Origin: Cylindrodendrum hubeiense
Taxonomy: Eukaryota; Ascomycota; Sordariomycetes; Hypocreales; Nectriaceae
Assembly (NCBI GenBank): GCA_014621425.1
Contig: JAANBB010000076.1
Coordinates: 60,709-124,708, forward strand
Length of the DNA: 64,000 nt
Reading direction: 5' to 3'
Shown in pieces: positions 46,827-58,556 of the stretch (positions within the stretch are counted from its first letter, which is position 1; the number at the start of each line of letters is the position of its first letter). Both the position numbers and the translations under genes were made by a program. The notes beneath the pieces were generated by a model. The model was given only the letters and a program-made list of their open reading frames with translations. It was not told where the DNA came from and did not search any database.

Positions 46827-49761
46827 GCCCTGAATGGAGAGGAATCCGAAACGATCCGCTGACGGCACCTATGCGCGCATGTCATGTCGCCTCTGTGTAG
46901 TGGGTGGCCCTCGGAGCCTCGGATCACGTACCAACATCAAATTCGAACACAGTATACGCGGCACGTCTTGATGGATATCTGTCGCCCAACACACGGCTTC
47001 GTCGTGTTTAGGCCATCTCCATAACGCGCAAGCTGTTCGTCTACACCAGCGAAGCCCATCAGCCGTTCTCCACGGACTCCATGAGCAATCACCGTCGAAT
47101 CTGTATGGCTCGGTTGCTGGTTAGCTGCTTCTGTTGACTTCCGGTTTCTAAGAAGAGCAACAGGCCACACCAATTCTGCAATGCGAGAAAATGTGGGTCT
47201 CCGAAACAAGTCGTCCATCAACTCTCAGCTCACAGCACGTTGCGTCCGCGCTCGACTGCTGGAGTACATTTTTTTCTTCGCCGTTGGTTATTTGCATTCA
47301 TGTTGCTTCGTTTGCTTCATCGCCTGTTTGTATATTCTTGCTCTCTGCTCCTTGCGCGGCCAATCTCTTCCTCTACTCTCAGATGGCAGAGATCGCCGTC
47401 GTGGCAGGTACGAGCCTGAGGTCAGGGGTAGTGTGACTATACAAAGGCTAAGCTTTACAATCGGCCATGCAATGACGCGTTGCGAGCCTCGCTTGGTCCC
47501 ATTGGCCCTGCTAGTGCTGGTCATCATGGCCAGAAGTCGCGAGAGCCTCAAGACATGAATAGCCCCGCGATCCACCACTCGAGATCATGCGGGGGTGCAT
47601 GAGTAGTGTACATTAGGTCCTCGCTTCTTGTGGAGGGGGGTCCTTCTCCTTCCCTGTCTCTGATAGGGCTCAGCATTCATTCCCACGTGCATCTGAACCT
47701 AAGATGACGGGGCCAGGGTTGGGCCTGACGATCCACTCACGGACACGTTCTGGATCAGGGCTAACAGGGAGGCTTGGGCCCTGGATTGGATAGGGATTGT
47801 CATGCCGCGCCAGGCGGGAACAGCAGCTTGTCTAGCACTCTCGTGGCCGACCCTGGACGTCCAGAGAGAGGACGGGATTGGCCTCGGTGATGCCATGCGT
47901 CTATTAGGTTTGCAGAGTGCCAGGCTTCACGGTACGGAGTCCAGGACCTTGCCCGCGGACTCATCATCTTTCTTCGATTCCCAGCTCTGAATTCCCCATG
48001 CGCAAGTTCCTGGGGATGCCTGCTGTTTGCTTTCTTGCCTTGTGGTAGCCTTTGAACCCGGCCACTGCCTACCATGTCGCGACCACCATAAGTTCATTTC
48101 CACTATGCTTAATAGAGCAGCGTATAGTAACGTAGAGCATCCACGAGATGTTGACAATCCATGAATACTTAATTTCTCAGAGTAGTACTACGTTCAACCT
48201 TGTCCCTCCTGTGAAGATGCAGAGGGCCTTCACCACGGTCTGGGAAATCACGTGCGCGTCTCAGGACGAGTTGGTAGCCTTTACTCGGCCTTTGCAGACA
48301 TTAGCTATATTCACCAGGTGATGGTTGAGACTCCCATGCATCGTCGTATTTGAGGGGTTTTCACTTTGTGGGGGTTCCGAAAATGAAGCGGGGAAAGGGG
48401 CCGGAGATGCTGTTTGCATCTCTGACTACCCTGCACCATTAAATCAAATGGATATTCCAGAGTGTTAAATAAATTCTAAATAATTCATAAATGGCCTTAA
48501 AAATAACCTTTTTTTTTAAGTATACGATTTAATGCCTTACTCTGGACATTCTGTTTCTACCCTTCAAAAAGTTCGCGGTGCCATGCTCGTGTTATAGCCT
48601 CGTACAAACAAGCCGTGGAGCTTGATTGCATAAAACGCTGAGTGTCCCTCAGAATCCTTTCACAAATATCGATTTCAATGTATGGGGTAGACTGTTAGAG
48701 TGCAAAACCCACTCTGCACTCCGAGATACAACCTAGATCATAGGCTGCCTTTTCTATCCTGGGCTGGAAAGCGAGGTAGACAAGATGAAGTGGCTGGTTC
48801 TAGGTGGACGCGAGTAACTCTAGGGTAAGCTTATGGGAGGAAGGTGAAACTCGGTGCAGATGATGGGTTCATGAAAGAGGGAGGGCGATGGATTAGGAAA
48901 GAGAAGAGAGAGGCCTATTTTAAAGTAACCCTTCCTTACATTTTGCATTTAGGTGGTGCAGGAGTTAGAGGAATTACCCGTGTGGCAAAAGCATTTCCTC
49001 AAGCTCTGGGGCGGATAGCAAGTAGACTACAACAGTAGGCTTATGTCTCGGGAAAGCATAAGATAAGCGAGGGCTTGCAGTCTCACTCCGTGTCCTGATA
49101 TTTGGGGCATCTTATAAGCCAATTTCTCTCCTCCAATATCGATGTGTGTCCTCAATGTCGAATGACATAAAGCCCTGGATGTTCTGGGAGGTGGGTAGTC
49201 CTTTCATACACTTGCTGATGCTTACCAAAGGAGAAGACTTGATTTCTGTAGTATTATGAGATCACATCAAACTATAATAGGCTCAGAAGGTCGAGGACTT
49301 CTCTATCATCTTAAATGCGTATGTCTTTCAACTTTAAGCTTTTGTACAAAGATACGCCGCTGGTGTTCTGTGCCTCCCTCTCTCTTTTCATCGTCTATAA
49401 GTTAAGTCTATATCACAAAGGGCTACTCATGAATAAATATCTGTGCTCGTCAACATAACTTCTCCAACCTAGCAGTATCGGTATGTTGACGAAATTCGAC
49501 CATTTCAATACTCTGATTTTTCTACATCTCCTCATAGACTCTGAAGTATCACATCTAGGCTACCATACTCGATGAGAAGAGCTGTTTCTCACACTATGCA
49601 TCCATAACATATCTTCTGTCAGTATTGACAAAGCCGGCGGCGGTACTCAAGTTTACGAGAGACACTTTGTTGGTTACTTCTAGAAGGGCTGTCATTTATT
49701 CTATAAACACCGACACCCGGGCAACTGCCTCTATTTTCAAGGAAAGCAATCCATTCACTAC

Positions 49762-51546
49762 CTAGTACACATATTCGAAATTGGGATTCTCCTTGTCCGT
49801 CAAGTCCGTAAAGGCCGTGGCATTGAGCACATCTGTAACGCTATTGCCGGCGGCGCGCAGGGCTTCACGCTGCTTCTCCTTGCGTTTGTTCTCCCACATG
49901 AAGCTGTAGCGGAAGACGAAGAAGAGGACCACTTCGATGCAGTTGGCAACGAGCAGGGAGCCAATACCTAGATGGTACGAGGGTGCCTGCTCGGAACGAT
50001 AGAAGAAGGGACTGGCAATGTTGCCTACACAGGCTCCGAACCAAATCATCCCGGAGACAATCATTTTCTTGGACTGGCCGGCAGTGTTGGAGGTGATGAG
50101 GGAAAGGCAGATGACAAACGAAGCTTGATATGAACCGGTGAGGTAGCTAGGGAAACAGTTAGCTGTAGGTCATCGATTCTGGGTTTTAGATTCCCAAGGA
50201 CCAGGTAAAACTCACAAGCAAATCAATCGACCAACGTAGGCATCAGCAGGAGCAAGGAGAAAGCCCAGGGCACCGGCAATAGTGGGAATCATGAAAATCG
50301 CACTGACGAGAGTCCTGCTGTTGGGCGGCATGTATTTGTTGGCCAACGCACCAAGCCCAATCCAAATGACAACGAGGGCGCCCTGGGGGATGCCGAGCAG
50401 GGCTGTGTGCAGGGTATCGAAGCCAAGGCCCTTGATGACGAGGGTGGAAAAGTTGGAGATGCCGCCGTTGGGGACGTTGGAGACGAAGCCCAGAAACGTG
50501 AACAGCCACGTCTTGTAGTCGAGGTATGCCTCCTTGACCTGGCCCCAGTTGATGGTGCGCTGCTCAATACCCGTCTGGTTGCGGCGTATACGGGCAATCA
50601 TGATGAGTTTCTCGTCGTGGGTGAAGCCCCAGATGGTGCGCGGCGAGTTAGGCAGCATGAAAACGAGCACAATGGCCCAGAAGGAGCAGAAGGCGCCGAC
50701 AACGAGGAACTCGTAGCGCCAGGACTCGAGCGAGCCCTTGATGTGCCCGATGCCGTAGCCTGTGAGTTGATAATTGTCAATATGAAATTTATGAAAGCGG
50801 TGGAGAACTTTGGGAGACACTGACCGATTAGACCGCCGCCGGCAACGCCAATGCCGTTGAAGGCATACCATGCGGCAATGCGAGACGGCTGCTCGGCACG
50901 GGTGAAGTACATGGATGTAATAAGCATGAAGGCCGGATCGGCGATGGCCTCAAAGGCACCAGAGAGGATTCTCAGGGCAAGAAGGCCGCCAAAACTCTTT
51001 GCGGCGGCCTGGGCCATCAAGAGGGCTCCCCACATGAAGATGTTGAAGGCGAGATAGTAGCCGGGCGGGCTGCGCTGCATAAGCAGATTGGAGGGGATGG
51101 CCCAGATAAGCCAGCCGAAGTAGAAGCTGCTCGAGAGCCATGAGTACTCGTCGCCCTGCAGGTCGAGGTCGTCCTTGAGGCCAAAGATGGCGGCGTAGGA
51201 GCTGGCGAGGGGTTAATATGGGGAGTAGTGGTGGTAGGATTGGGCCGCCAACTTACAGGGTCGTCTTGTCGACATAGTAGAAGAAGTAGCAGATGCCCAA
51301 GAGCGGAATGATGCGGCGATCTAGTTTTCGTACAACCCGCCGCTCAGCAGCCGCGTCGATGGCCTCGTCGTTGGGATACCGCGCGAGGGCTTCGGCGTAG
51401 ATCTCGTGGGGCTGGTTTTCCGCCGCGATGACGTTGGGCTTGTCGCTGTCTTCACTCACGTTCCCGTGGCGGACAGCACCCGTCCCGCGCGTCTCCTCTT
51501 CCGGGTCTGGAAACACAGCTGCGACGGTGTCTCGGTGGTCGGCCAT
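49762..51546 (-). CDS. MFS allantoate permease-type transporter (anion:cation symporter family)
   Basis: Model: complement(join(49762..50146, 50216..50759, 50825..51201, 51257..51546)), 531 aa. Its three introns are 55-69 nt. I start at ATG 51546 (MADHRDTVAAVF), because the upstream in-frame extension begins only at a non-ATG codon. A hydrophilic, acidic N-terminus leads into ERRVVRKLDRRIIPLLGICYFFYYVDKTTL-SYAAIFGLKDDL, the hallmark entry of the DAL5-like family. Later elements are LRILSGAFEAIADPAFMLI, a helical hairpin with GIGVAGGGLIG-YGIGHI (intron junction), LPNSPRTIWGFTHDEKLI in the central loop and about 12 membrane helices in all. The C-terminal tail is cytosolic. These plasma-membrane permeases import allantoate, ureidosuccinate, nicotinate-like acids or small peptides. 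The substrate here is unknown. No neighbouring purine-degradation gene is present. Confidence 0.92.
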
Positions 51547-51990
51547 GGCTGCGCTTCGGATTCGCAGGGCGGCGGGTTTCTCTGCTTCTGCCGGACGCAA
51601 GATGGGATACAGCTGATCCGTGGGAGCGGAGATCTGATAAGGGAAAATCAGCGATCCCGGTCTTTATACCCGAACCGACCACGGCCCTGGCTCATCGCAT
51701 CCGTAGAGGTTGTGGGGCTTGTATGCAGGTTGTGCACTGGCGACCTCCACTCGCGCGGGCGGATTGCGCTGGAGACGGATGAGGAGAAGGATCGCCTCGC
51801 ACGGGTGGTGTCCGAGTCAGTTGGATTTCTATATTGCATAGTCGGTGAGGGATCGCGCGCTTCTGGAGAGGAGCAACATGTCTGTTTCTGTCGTTGTCGA
51901 ATGCCGAGTTTGCTCGCGGTGAGGTGAGGCTAAAGTTGGAGATTACGTACGTAGGCGAGAGATCAGTACCCCGGTCGCCCGTGCCGACGC

Positions 51991-52016
51991 CATCGGCTCA
52001 CGGCCGTGAGCCGATG
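51991..52016. repeat. Perfect 26-bp palindrome
   Basis: The sequence from CATCGGCTCACGG to its exact inverted complement CCGTGAGCCGATG reads identically on both strands, and symmetry ends immediately outside. It lies about 450 bp upstream of the permease start codon and carries CGG/CCG half-sites, so it could be a dimeric (for example Zn2Cys6) binding site. Confidence 0.9.
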
Positions 52017-53230
52017 TCGCTCCCGTTCAGGTTCAGCTTTGCGGTGTTTATTCCATGATGCCAGTTCGTGTCACGTTTTCCGGCAATTTCTGGCTGAGTC
52101 AACTGGACGCGCGGAGGGAGGGACTCGAAGATCGCAATCAAGCATCGTGACCCCGTTTCGGGGTTGGAGTAGCATAGACTCATGGACTGCCGCAGCCCGG
52201 CATCCACCCGCCACTCCATCTTCCCCATGGGGTTCATCGATATCCTGATCGTCGGGGGCTTCTCAATTTCCCACCAATCCCATAAGTCTATGTCGAGTCT
52301 TCTGGAGACGTGAGCGGGCCAGTTGATGGGGTTTGTGGATGGTTGTGGAGGTTTGTGTGGATGCAGTTGGGGGTGCCGCGTTCCGTGACTTTGGGAGGCG
52401 TCCCCGCTCATCATCTTCCCCCAAACTTGTGGAGAACAGCTCATTGTTAGCTCTTGAAACGTCCATGCGCATAGTACGATGGTTCATATCGGATAGCAGG
52501 GGCGGTGGAAGGCTCAAGAGCCATAGGGCATGCCTCGTCATCCACCCTCCCTAGAGCAGCTTAGATCTATGTTTGAGCCGCATTAGACAAGTTGAGCCTC
52601 ACTATAGAATCTTATCAGCAGCATCATATGCTTGCCTTGTTCCTACAACGCAGTCTCTTCCCTACCCTCCCCCTTGTCAGCGTGCGTGGTGCCTATCGCT
52701 GCCCATCGCTGCCCAAGCTACGAGTGTCCAATATGGTGAACTCAGCCGCAACCTGTATAGCCTGTATCAACATAACACACATAATGGACATGGGAACCAT
52801 ATAAATAAACACTACAGTGACTCAATATATTTGGAGGAGCCCCATAACACGCCTTCAAAGCAACTACACTAAAGAGACATTACGGCAATTGCGGATGGAG
52901 TGGCTCTGAATACTTCTCCCTGCTTGATAGCTTCCTCTCTCTACCTCCACACTCTTCCCAAGCTAACCCCCACGTACCAGACCCATCCCCGCACGAGAGA
53001 TGACGTTGAACTAAGATTTCCCTCGCTTGGCAGCCTTTCCGAGACGAGGGTGCGGGAAGACCCAAGGGGGCCCTGAAGTACACGCCCCGGGAACTCTCCA
53101 ATGTGATTGCTCCCTTTCTATTTATGATACATCTCCTCTGGCTAGTGTCACCAGTGTCGCCACTAAGCCACGGTCCCGCTGGCCTCGTGGCGAAGCCATG
53201 CACACTCCCCTCCACGGCTTGCCTAAAAAT

Positions 53231-53409
53231 GGCTTCCCTACCGGCTTCCCTACCGGCCTCCCTACCAGCCTCCCTACTGGCCTCCCACTGACCTCCCAAT
53301 GACCTCCCAATGACCTCCCAATGACCTCTCACTGACCTCCCACTGGCCTCCCTACTGGCCTCCCACTGGCCTCGTACTCGCCTCCCGACTGGTCTCCCTG
53401 CTGGCCTCC
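53231..53409 (+). repeat. 11/12-bp minisatellite
   Basis: About fifteen degenerate head-to-tail units of the type GRCCTCCCWMY(T), for example GACCTCCCAAT three times in a row. The strand bias (C/T-rich on +) is strong. There are no unique spacers, so this is not a CRISPR array. Confidence 0.9.
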
Positions 53410-53956
53410 ATATCCTTGTAGCCTCTCGAAAAAGCAAATCCTGGTGCCTGGGTAACTAGAGTACCATTATATACCTCTACCTAACACCCCAGTCGGATAA
53501 GGGATGATTAAGCCAAATATTTAACCTTGTCAGGCTTGGTCCATTGCCGTCGCAGCTCAAACGGGCCCCCTCGAGCACTGCTGGCGCTATTAAAAGGACC
53601 AAGGTTTCTTACAGTGTTGAGGCTGCTTTTCTGGCGGTATTAAACCTGTCGAATTTTGCGTCACAGTTACGAATTCAGAAGCATGCACTCTGGTCTCTTG
53701 GTTGTCGCAAGATGGTAAATTCATCTAGTAGACAAAGTACCTATGAAAAGAACCTCCGCCGCCACTTCCCGCCAAACCGGTCGCCCCTTTTATTTGTTGT
53801 GTGATCATTTGATCAAAAGCTTGTTAGCTGTGCTTTGAAACGTTCTCAAGCTGCTCAGTGCCAGCTCAAACCCTGCTGTCAACTCTCGGTCGCCACCGTG
53901 CGAGCCCATCTCTCCTCAATCACCTCGCGTCACCCATCCCGCGTCACCCATCCCGC

Positions 53957-56900
53957 TTAGATGTACCACATCGTCTTGCGGAAGAAATTCCGCTGGCGTT
54001 CTTCGCCCTCAATGGGGGGCTTCTGCGCGTCCACACTACCTCCAAGTCGAAGCAGGGGTGGTGCTTCGATTCCTCGGTCTGGTCCACCGATCGACATTCC
54101 TCGGGCGATCTTGTCACGAATCATTTCGTGACCCTTGGGACCAGCTCGGAATCCCTCACTGGTCGCAATGTTCTCATGAGCCCTGGCACGGTCGCTAGCC
54201 AGATGCGCATAGTAGACTGCCGGATGAAGTGAGACGGGGGTAGTCGAGCGGGCGTACGAGTAGCATTGTTGGTAAATCATCTTTTGGAGATCATTCACCG
54301 GGATGTTCATCTCGTCGAGGATAACGTGATAGTGAACAGGTCGTGCCGTTCCTTGGATGGCAACATGAGAATTGAGATAGAAGTCCCACATGAAGGGATG
54401 AGTGACTTCCTTCTCCACCAACGTTCCAGGCAGTGGGTTGCCGTTCTTGTCGCCGCGCGTGGGGAAGAACCGAATGTGGTGGCGCTTCGTAGCAACAATC
54501 ACCGTGAACTTGGGAAGAGACTTCCCAGCGGGAACCTTGTCACGGAGGAAAGCCTTGATCTCCGAAATCTCCTGGTCCAGAACCTGGGCAAACTGACCCT
54601 CGCCAACACCATCACGGAAGTACATGATATGGGCCGGGAAGCCATTGTTGTGGCCCTCTCGCCAATATCCAGCAAGCTGTGAAAAGAAGAAGCGCATGTT
54701 GGCAGGAGTAAGCATCTCAACTCGGTAGCCATTCGATTCCACAAGGGCAGCATATCGGGTCGCGTCTCTGTCCATAGACATGGTCATGGCGGCAGTGGAA
54801 GCGGAATTGCCACCAGGCGCCGCGTGAGAAACATCGACACCGATCATCATAGTTGGCCGGTTCTCTGGGAAGTAAGTTGGGGTCTTCCACAGTTGAGGTG
54901 TGCAAGCAGTGGCACCCCCCAGCTTCGCGTTCACCTTCATGCAGACGTTTGAATGGTACTGGCCATTGTTCTTCTGGACGTGGTTTGCAAGAACAACTTG
55001 TGTAAGAATGCCAAAACGGCAGTCGGCCGATTTCTTCAAGCGCTCGTACGTTCCGCTGTTTCGCTTCGACATGACACAGAACAGAAGTTGAGTGTATCCG
55101 CTAGTCTTGGTGATTTCCTCATGGGCCCAGGCAATCGCATTGGCCGCATTGAATCTCATGTCTCCCGGTGGATTGAGTAGTTTGGGGTCTTTGGTAACCT
55201 TTCCACCATGCGCGAGGAAGGCGGCTTTGAAGCTGTTGGCAAACTGCTGCAACACAGGGAACGGAACGCCCTGCTCCAGAAGAACAAAGCCCCAGTTCAT
55301 GAGAGGAGCCACATTTTGCTTCCAAAATTTCTTGCCGCGAAGGTCCCATCGACCTGCGAACCTGGGCTCACAAGTGCCCTGGCCAAACTTGACAATAGGG
55401 GCTGGGAGGACCCTGGCATCCGTCTTCGCAAACTGGGTTTCGAAGGAGACACCATACTCCCTCAGATAGGGATCATTGCCAATCTGAAGGTCGCGAGCAT
55501 TGTTCTCAATGTTGGCCTTTCGCTCCCTGGGTCGAGTGACAGCGATCTTGATCATCGCTGCAGTTTGCTCCGGGTTGAGCTTGAAAGGGTAACGTTGCAT
55601 GCCCTCGATCCAAGCAAGCTCCATGGGGATTTTGCCTCCCTTGCCGGCGTCAATGAGCGGAAGATTGGCGAATCGAAGCGTGACATTATGCTTCGTTCGG
55701 TAGTATTCTTGCACAGTCACTTCTTTGTCCTCGCTGCTGGTAAAGGTGAAATTTCTGGCTGTTGCACCCTCCGGGCCATACTTCTCGTCGAAGACAAAGT
55801 CGCAGATTGTGTAGAGTTTGTCATCGTTGCGTCGATTGTTGTGCTTGACCTTGAACTTCAGTCGTCGTAACTTTCGAAGTTGCTTGAATGCGTCGGACGA
55901 CTCCCAGCGACCATTGCGGCCCTGGACAGGCTTGAGGTGCTGGTAGACCGAGACCGGGGTCAGTCCTGACCAGCGTTTGTCACAAGTCGCAAGAAAGTTG
56001 CAAATCATCTTGTCCAAAGGCTGTCTTCCGATCCAGAAGCAAGTGTTGGCAACATCAATGTTGTAACCAAGGCCAACTCCACCGCGAGCCAAGTTGTGGC
56101 TCATACGCACAGAGGCGTATGTTCCCTTGTGAACTTCCACGATAGCGCCGTCGTGGAGTGGAATACCAGGTGCATTCAGCCTGTAGAAGTTGCGCTTGAT
56201 GGAAAGCAGGTGCTCGGATGGCCACTGGCGGACGAGATGGTCAAGGAAGTTAAGAGCCTCTTGAACCGAGTTGTTGAAAGACGACTGGTGCTCCAGGTAA
56301 CCTTGGAGAGCGGACACCTTGATCTCTGTAGTCTTTCGGATGGTGACATGAAAGTCGTTGCCAGCACGAGCCTTGGCATTTTGAGGTCGTCTCCCCTCGT
56401 CAAGATCGATTTTGCATCGAATCTCGCCACGATCAAGGAGGACAGGGGCCCAGGCCAGCTTCTTGCCGTCGAAAAGCCACTTGTCGCCTTTGAAAGGCTT
56501 GAGCTGATCCGTCAGCTTCGGGTGGGCCCAGATCTTCTTCATGACGGGACCGAGCTTGTCAGGCTCGGGGGAGAGGACCACCTTGACGGATTGTTAGCAA
56601 TGTTATGACCAACACGAGCAGGAATCATAAAAACGTACATCGTACTGGTAGATCTTCTTGGAAAAGTCGAACTTGGTCATTCGATACTGGTTGACCTCGA
56701 CTTGTTCGGGTTTGCCCTCGGTATTCAGTTTGTTGCCACGAAGGGTGAAGAAATCCTTCTTGGTTTCTGAGATATAAGCATCAGGGGGCAATTCCATGCG
56801 AGTATTGCCCCTCTCCTGCTTGGGAGGCCCTCGAGCGGGATCAAAGCCGGGGCCTTGCTTCCAACCGGAGCCAGGCTTATCAGACGAGGCCCGAGAGGGC

Positions 56901-56998
56901 GAGGCAGATCGAGCACCCGATGGAGATTGGGACGATCGTCGTTCTCCAGAGGAACCCCCCTGCCCGGAAGGCGATGGGGAGCGACCTCGGTCAGACAT
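53957..56998 (-). CDS. Argonaute (QDE-2/SMS-2 type), slicer-competent
   Basis: Model: complement(join(53957..56581, 56639..56998)), 994 aa. The single 57-nt intron (GTACGT..TCAAG) is phase 0, and the junction reads KKIYQYD-VVLSPEP. The first ~70 aa are Ser/Pro/Gly/Arg-rich and disordered. N-terminal, linker, PAZ, MID and PIWI domains follow in order. PIWI begins before PTMMIGVDVSH, and the catalytic tetrad appears complete: Asp703 (GVDVSH), Glu742 (GYRVEML), Asp777 (YFRDGVGEGQF) and His913 (AVYYAHL). The spacing is close to that of slicing Argonautes. The protein ends MWYI, like other Argonautes. It binds small RNAs and cleaves or silences matching transcripts (quelling or meiotic silencing). 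I cannot decide which fungal clade from sequence alone. The length (994) is normal for fungal Argonautes. Confidence 0.96.
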
Positions 56999-58556
56999 TC
57001 TAGCGGTGACGCCTGAAGATGGAGGTCAGAATGGGTTCAGAAGTGCTTGGGTTAAGGAATAGATTGGAAGAAGAGGGCGTGTTGTGAAGAGGGGAGAATT
57101 TTTGAGAAAGAAGGTACGGGGCGAAGGGAAGTTATACTCGTTGGAGCAAGAGGGGAAAGAGAGCGGGTATTTGCAGCTGCAAGATGGAACACTTACCAGT
57201 CGGGGAGGGTGTGTTTGTCACAGAGTGCTTGCTTGAACAGTAGAGCACCGCCTCGTGATGTGATCTTTGGAACGTCAGAGGTTGTAACAAAGATTGCTAG
57301 GTGTGATGCTGAGGGTGAATGAGAAGAAGTGGATGCTTGCAACTGTGCTTGAGAAGAGGAGGTGGAGATGTGTGTGTGAAGGAGAGAGAAGAAGGAGAGA
57401 GGCTGTGGAGGAAGAGAAGGGTCTTCAAATAGTCAGGGGTCAAGGCTAAACGGGGATGTGAGTGAATCACAGACTCACCTTTCAAGAGGCTGCGGCGCTT
57501 TGTTGTGCACACCTGTCTCGCGCGCGGTGTGGTGAAGGAGTTGCGTTTGCCTGCGAGATTTGGCGGCGAGAAAGGCTACAGGACGGAGGAGATGAGAGAA
57601 AAGCGCAGGAACCCGGAGACAAACCAAATCGCAAGCGCACACCTGCGAGGCACCTGTAAGGTAAGCTACCTGGGTCAACAGCCGCCCTTGCACGTTTGCT
57701 GCCTTAACAGCTGGCCGCCAGCTGTAAGCTCACGTAATGACTACCCAGCAGTCGGGTCTCACACGGAACGGGCGATGAAGTGTCAAAGCGGTGGCCTGAA
57801 TGGCTAACTGCCTCTTATCCTCTCAAACGTGATTCCTTCCCGTTTGGATGTGCCCAAGCGTCCTGGTTTGCTAGTTCCCGGCTGTCGTGAGACTGCACAA
57901 AGCGGCGTGGCGGAAGACAACGTCCATCAATCAATTGGTGAGGGTTGGGCGGTTGCGTGGACTAAGAGGACACCCGGAGTCAAAACAGCAAATTACATGT
58001 GTTAACAATTTATATGTGAGGAGCCTTTCGAAATTGCTCGGGTCCATTCTTACTTAATCTAACACCGGGTCGAAAGAAACAACAATTTCGTACTACCATG
58101 TAGCTCTCCATCCAGTCATAGTCTCACCGGCATAACAAAGTCTAAACTAGTTTGCCATTCAATACGATGACACACGGCAGCGGACGGACATCAGGAATGA
58201 CGGCTTGTCATGGATTGCAATCAACGTGAAGGGAGAGACTCAAATAAGCGCCATCCAACTTCTCTTCATTCTATCTATTTAGCAGAAGCCTATGGTGAAA
58301 AAATTGAAAAAAAGACAACAAATCCACCGTCGCCACTCAAACCCTTTCGTCTTGACAGGTATAACTCGACGGCTGCCATTTCTGTCTGGATCCCTCCCGA
58401 ACGCCATACCATGCGAGACAAAAGACATCCCTCTCCTGATACCCAGTACTGGTCCCGAATTTTGTGGGATATGGCGACCTCGCCAGCAAACTATTATAAC
58501 AACATGTTGGGGGACACAAGCAGCCCCGGCTCAGTATGACGGCTGCAGATTTGCCA
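56999..58556. promoter_or_regulatory. Argonaute promoter region and RNA14 3' flank
   Basis: About 1.56 kb. The stretch next to 56998 is purine-rich on the + strand (pyrimidine-rich on the transcribed minus strand) down to about 57.4 kb, as in fungal 5' leaders. No supported gene. Confidence 0.5.

Larger units (their letters stand above)
40140..49605 (+). repeat. Tandem duplicated block, copy B
   Basis: This ~9.5-kb segment is collinear with copy A (30190-39915). It keeps the better splice signals (GTAAGT donors for alpha and gamma), so it may be the more functional copy. Its right end (49.4-49.6 kb) has normal base composition, whereas the same part of copy A has become AT-rich through C-to-T and G-to-A changes. 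Besides alpha, beta and gamma I see no supported gene. Longer frames such as 40304-40984 (-) are not kept in copy A. Confidence 0.88.
51547..53956. other. Intergenic region with palindrome and minisatellite
   Basis: This lies between the permease start (-) and the Argonaute stop (-). It contains the 26-bp palindrome at 51991-52016 and the 11/12-bp minisatellite at 53231-53409. Frames across the minisatellite are repeat translations, and I support no gene here. Confidence 0.55.

Noticed and set aside
30190..49605. Transposon interpretation of the duplicated block
   Set aside because: I found no transposase, reverse transcriptase, helicase, LTR, terminal inverted repeats or target-site duplication at the edges. 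It remains possible for a non-autonomous element but is unsupported.
53231..53409. CRISPR-like appearance of repeated units
   Set aside because: The units are adjacent with no spacers, degenerate, and in a fungal nuclear genome.
52880..53437. 185-aa minus-strand frame
   Set aside because: Half of it is the translation of the minisatellite (GREAGREAGREA-type repeats), and there is no conserved segment.
56579..56998. Separate 131-aa gene upstream of Argonaute
   Set aside because: A clean phase-0 intron joins it to the Argonaute frame (KKIYQYD-VVLSPEP), so it is exon 1.
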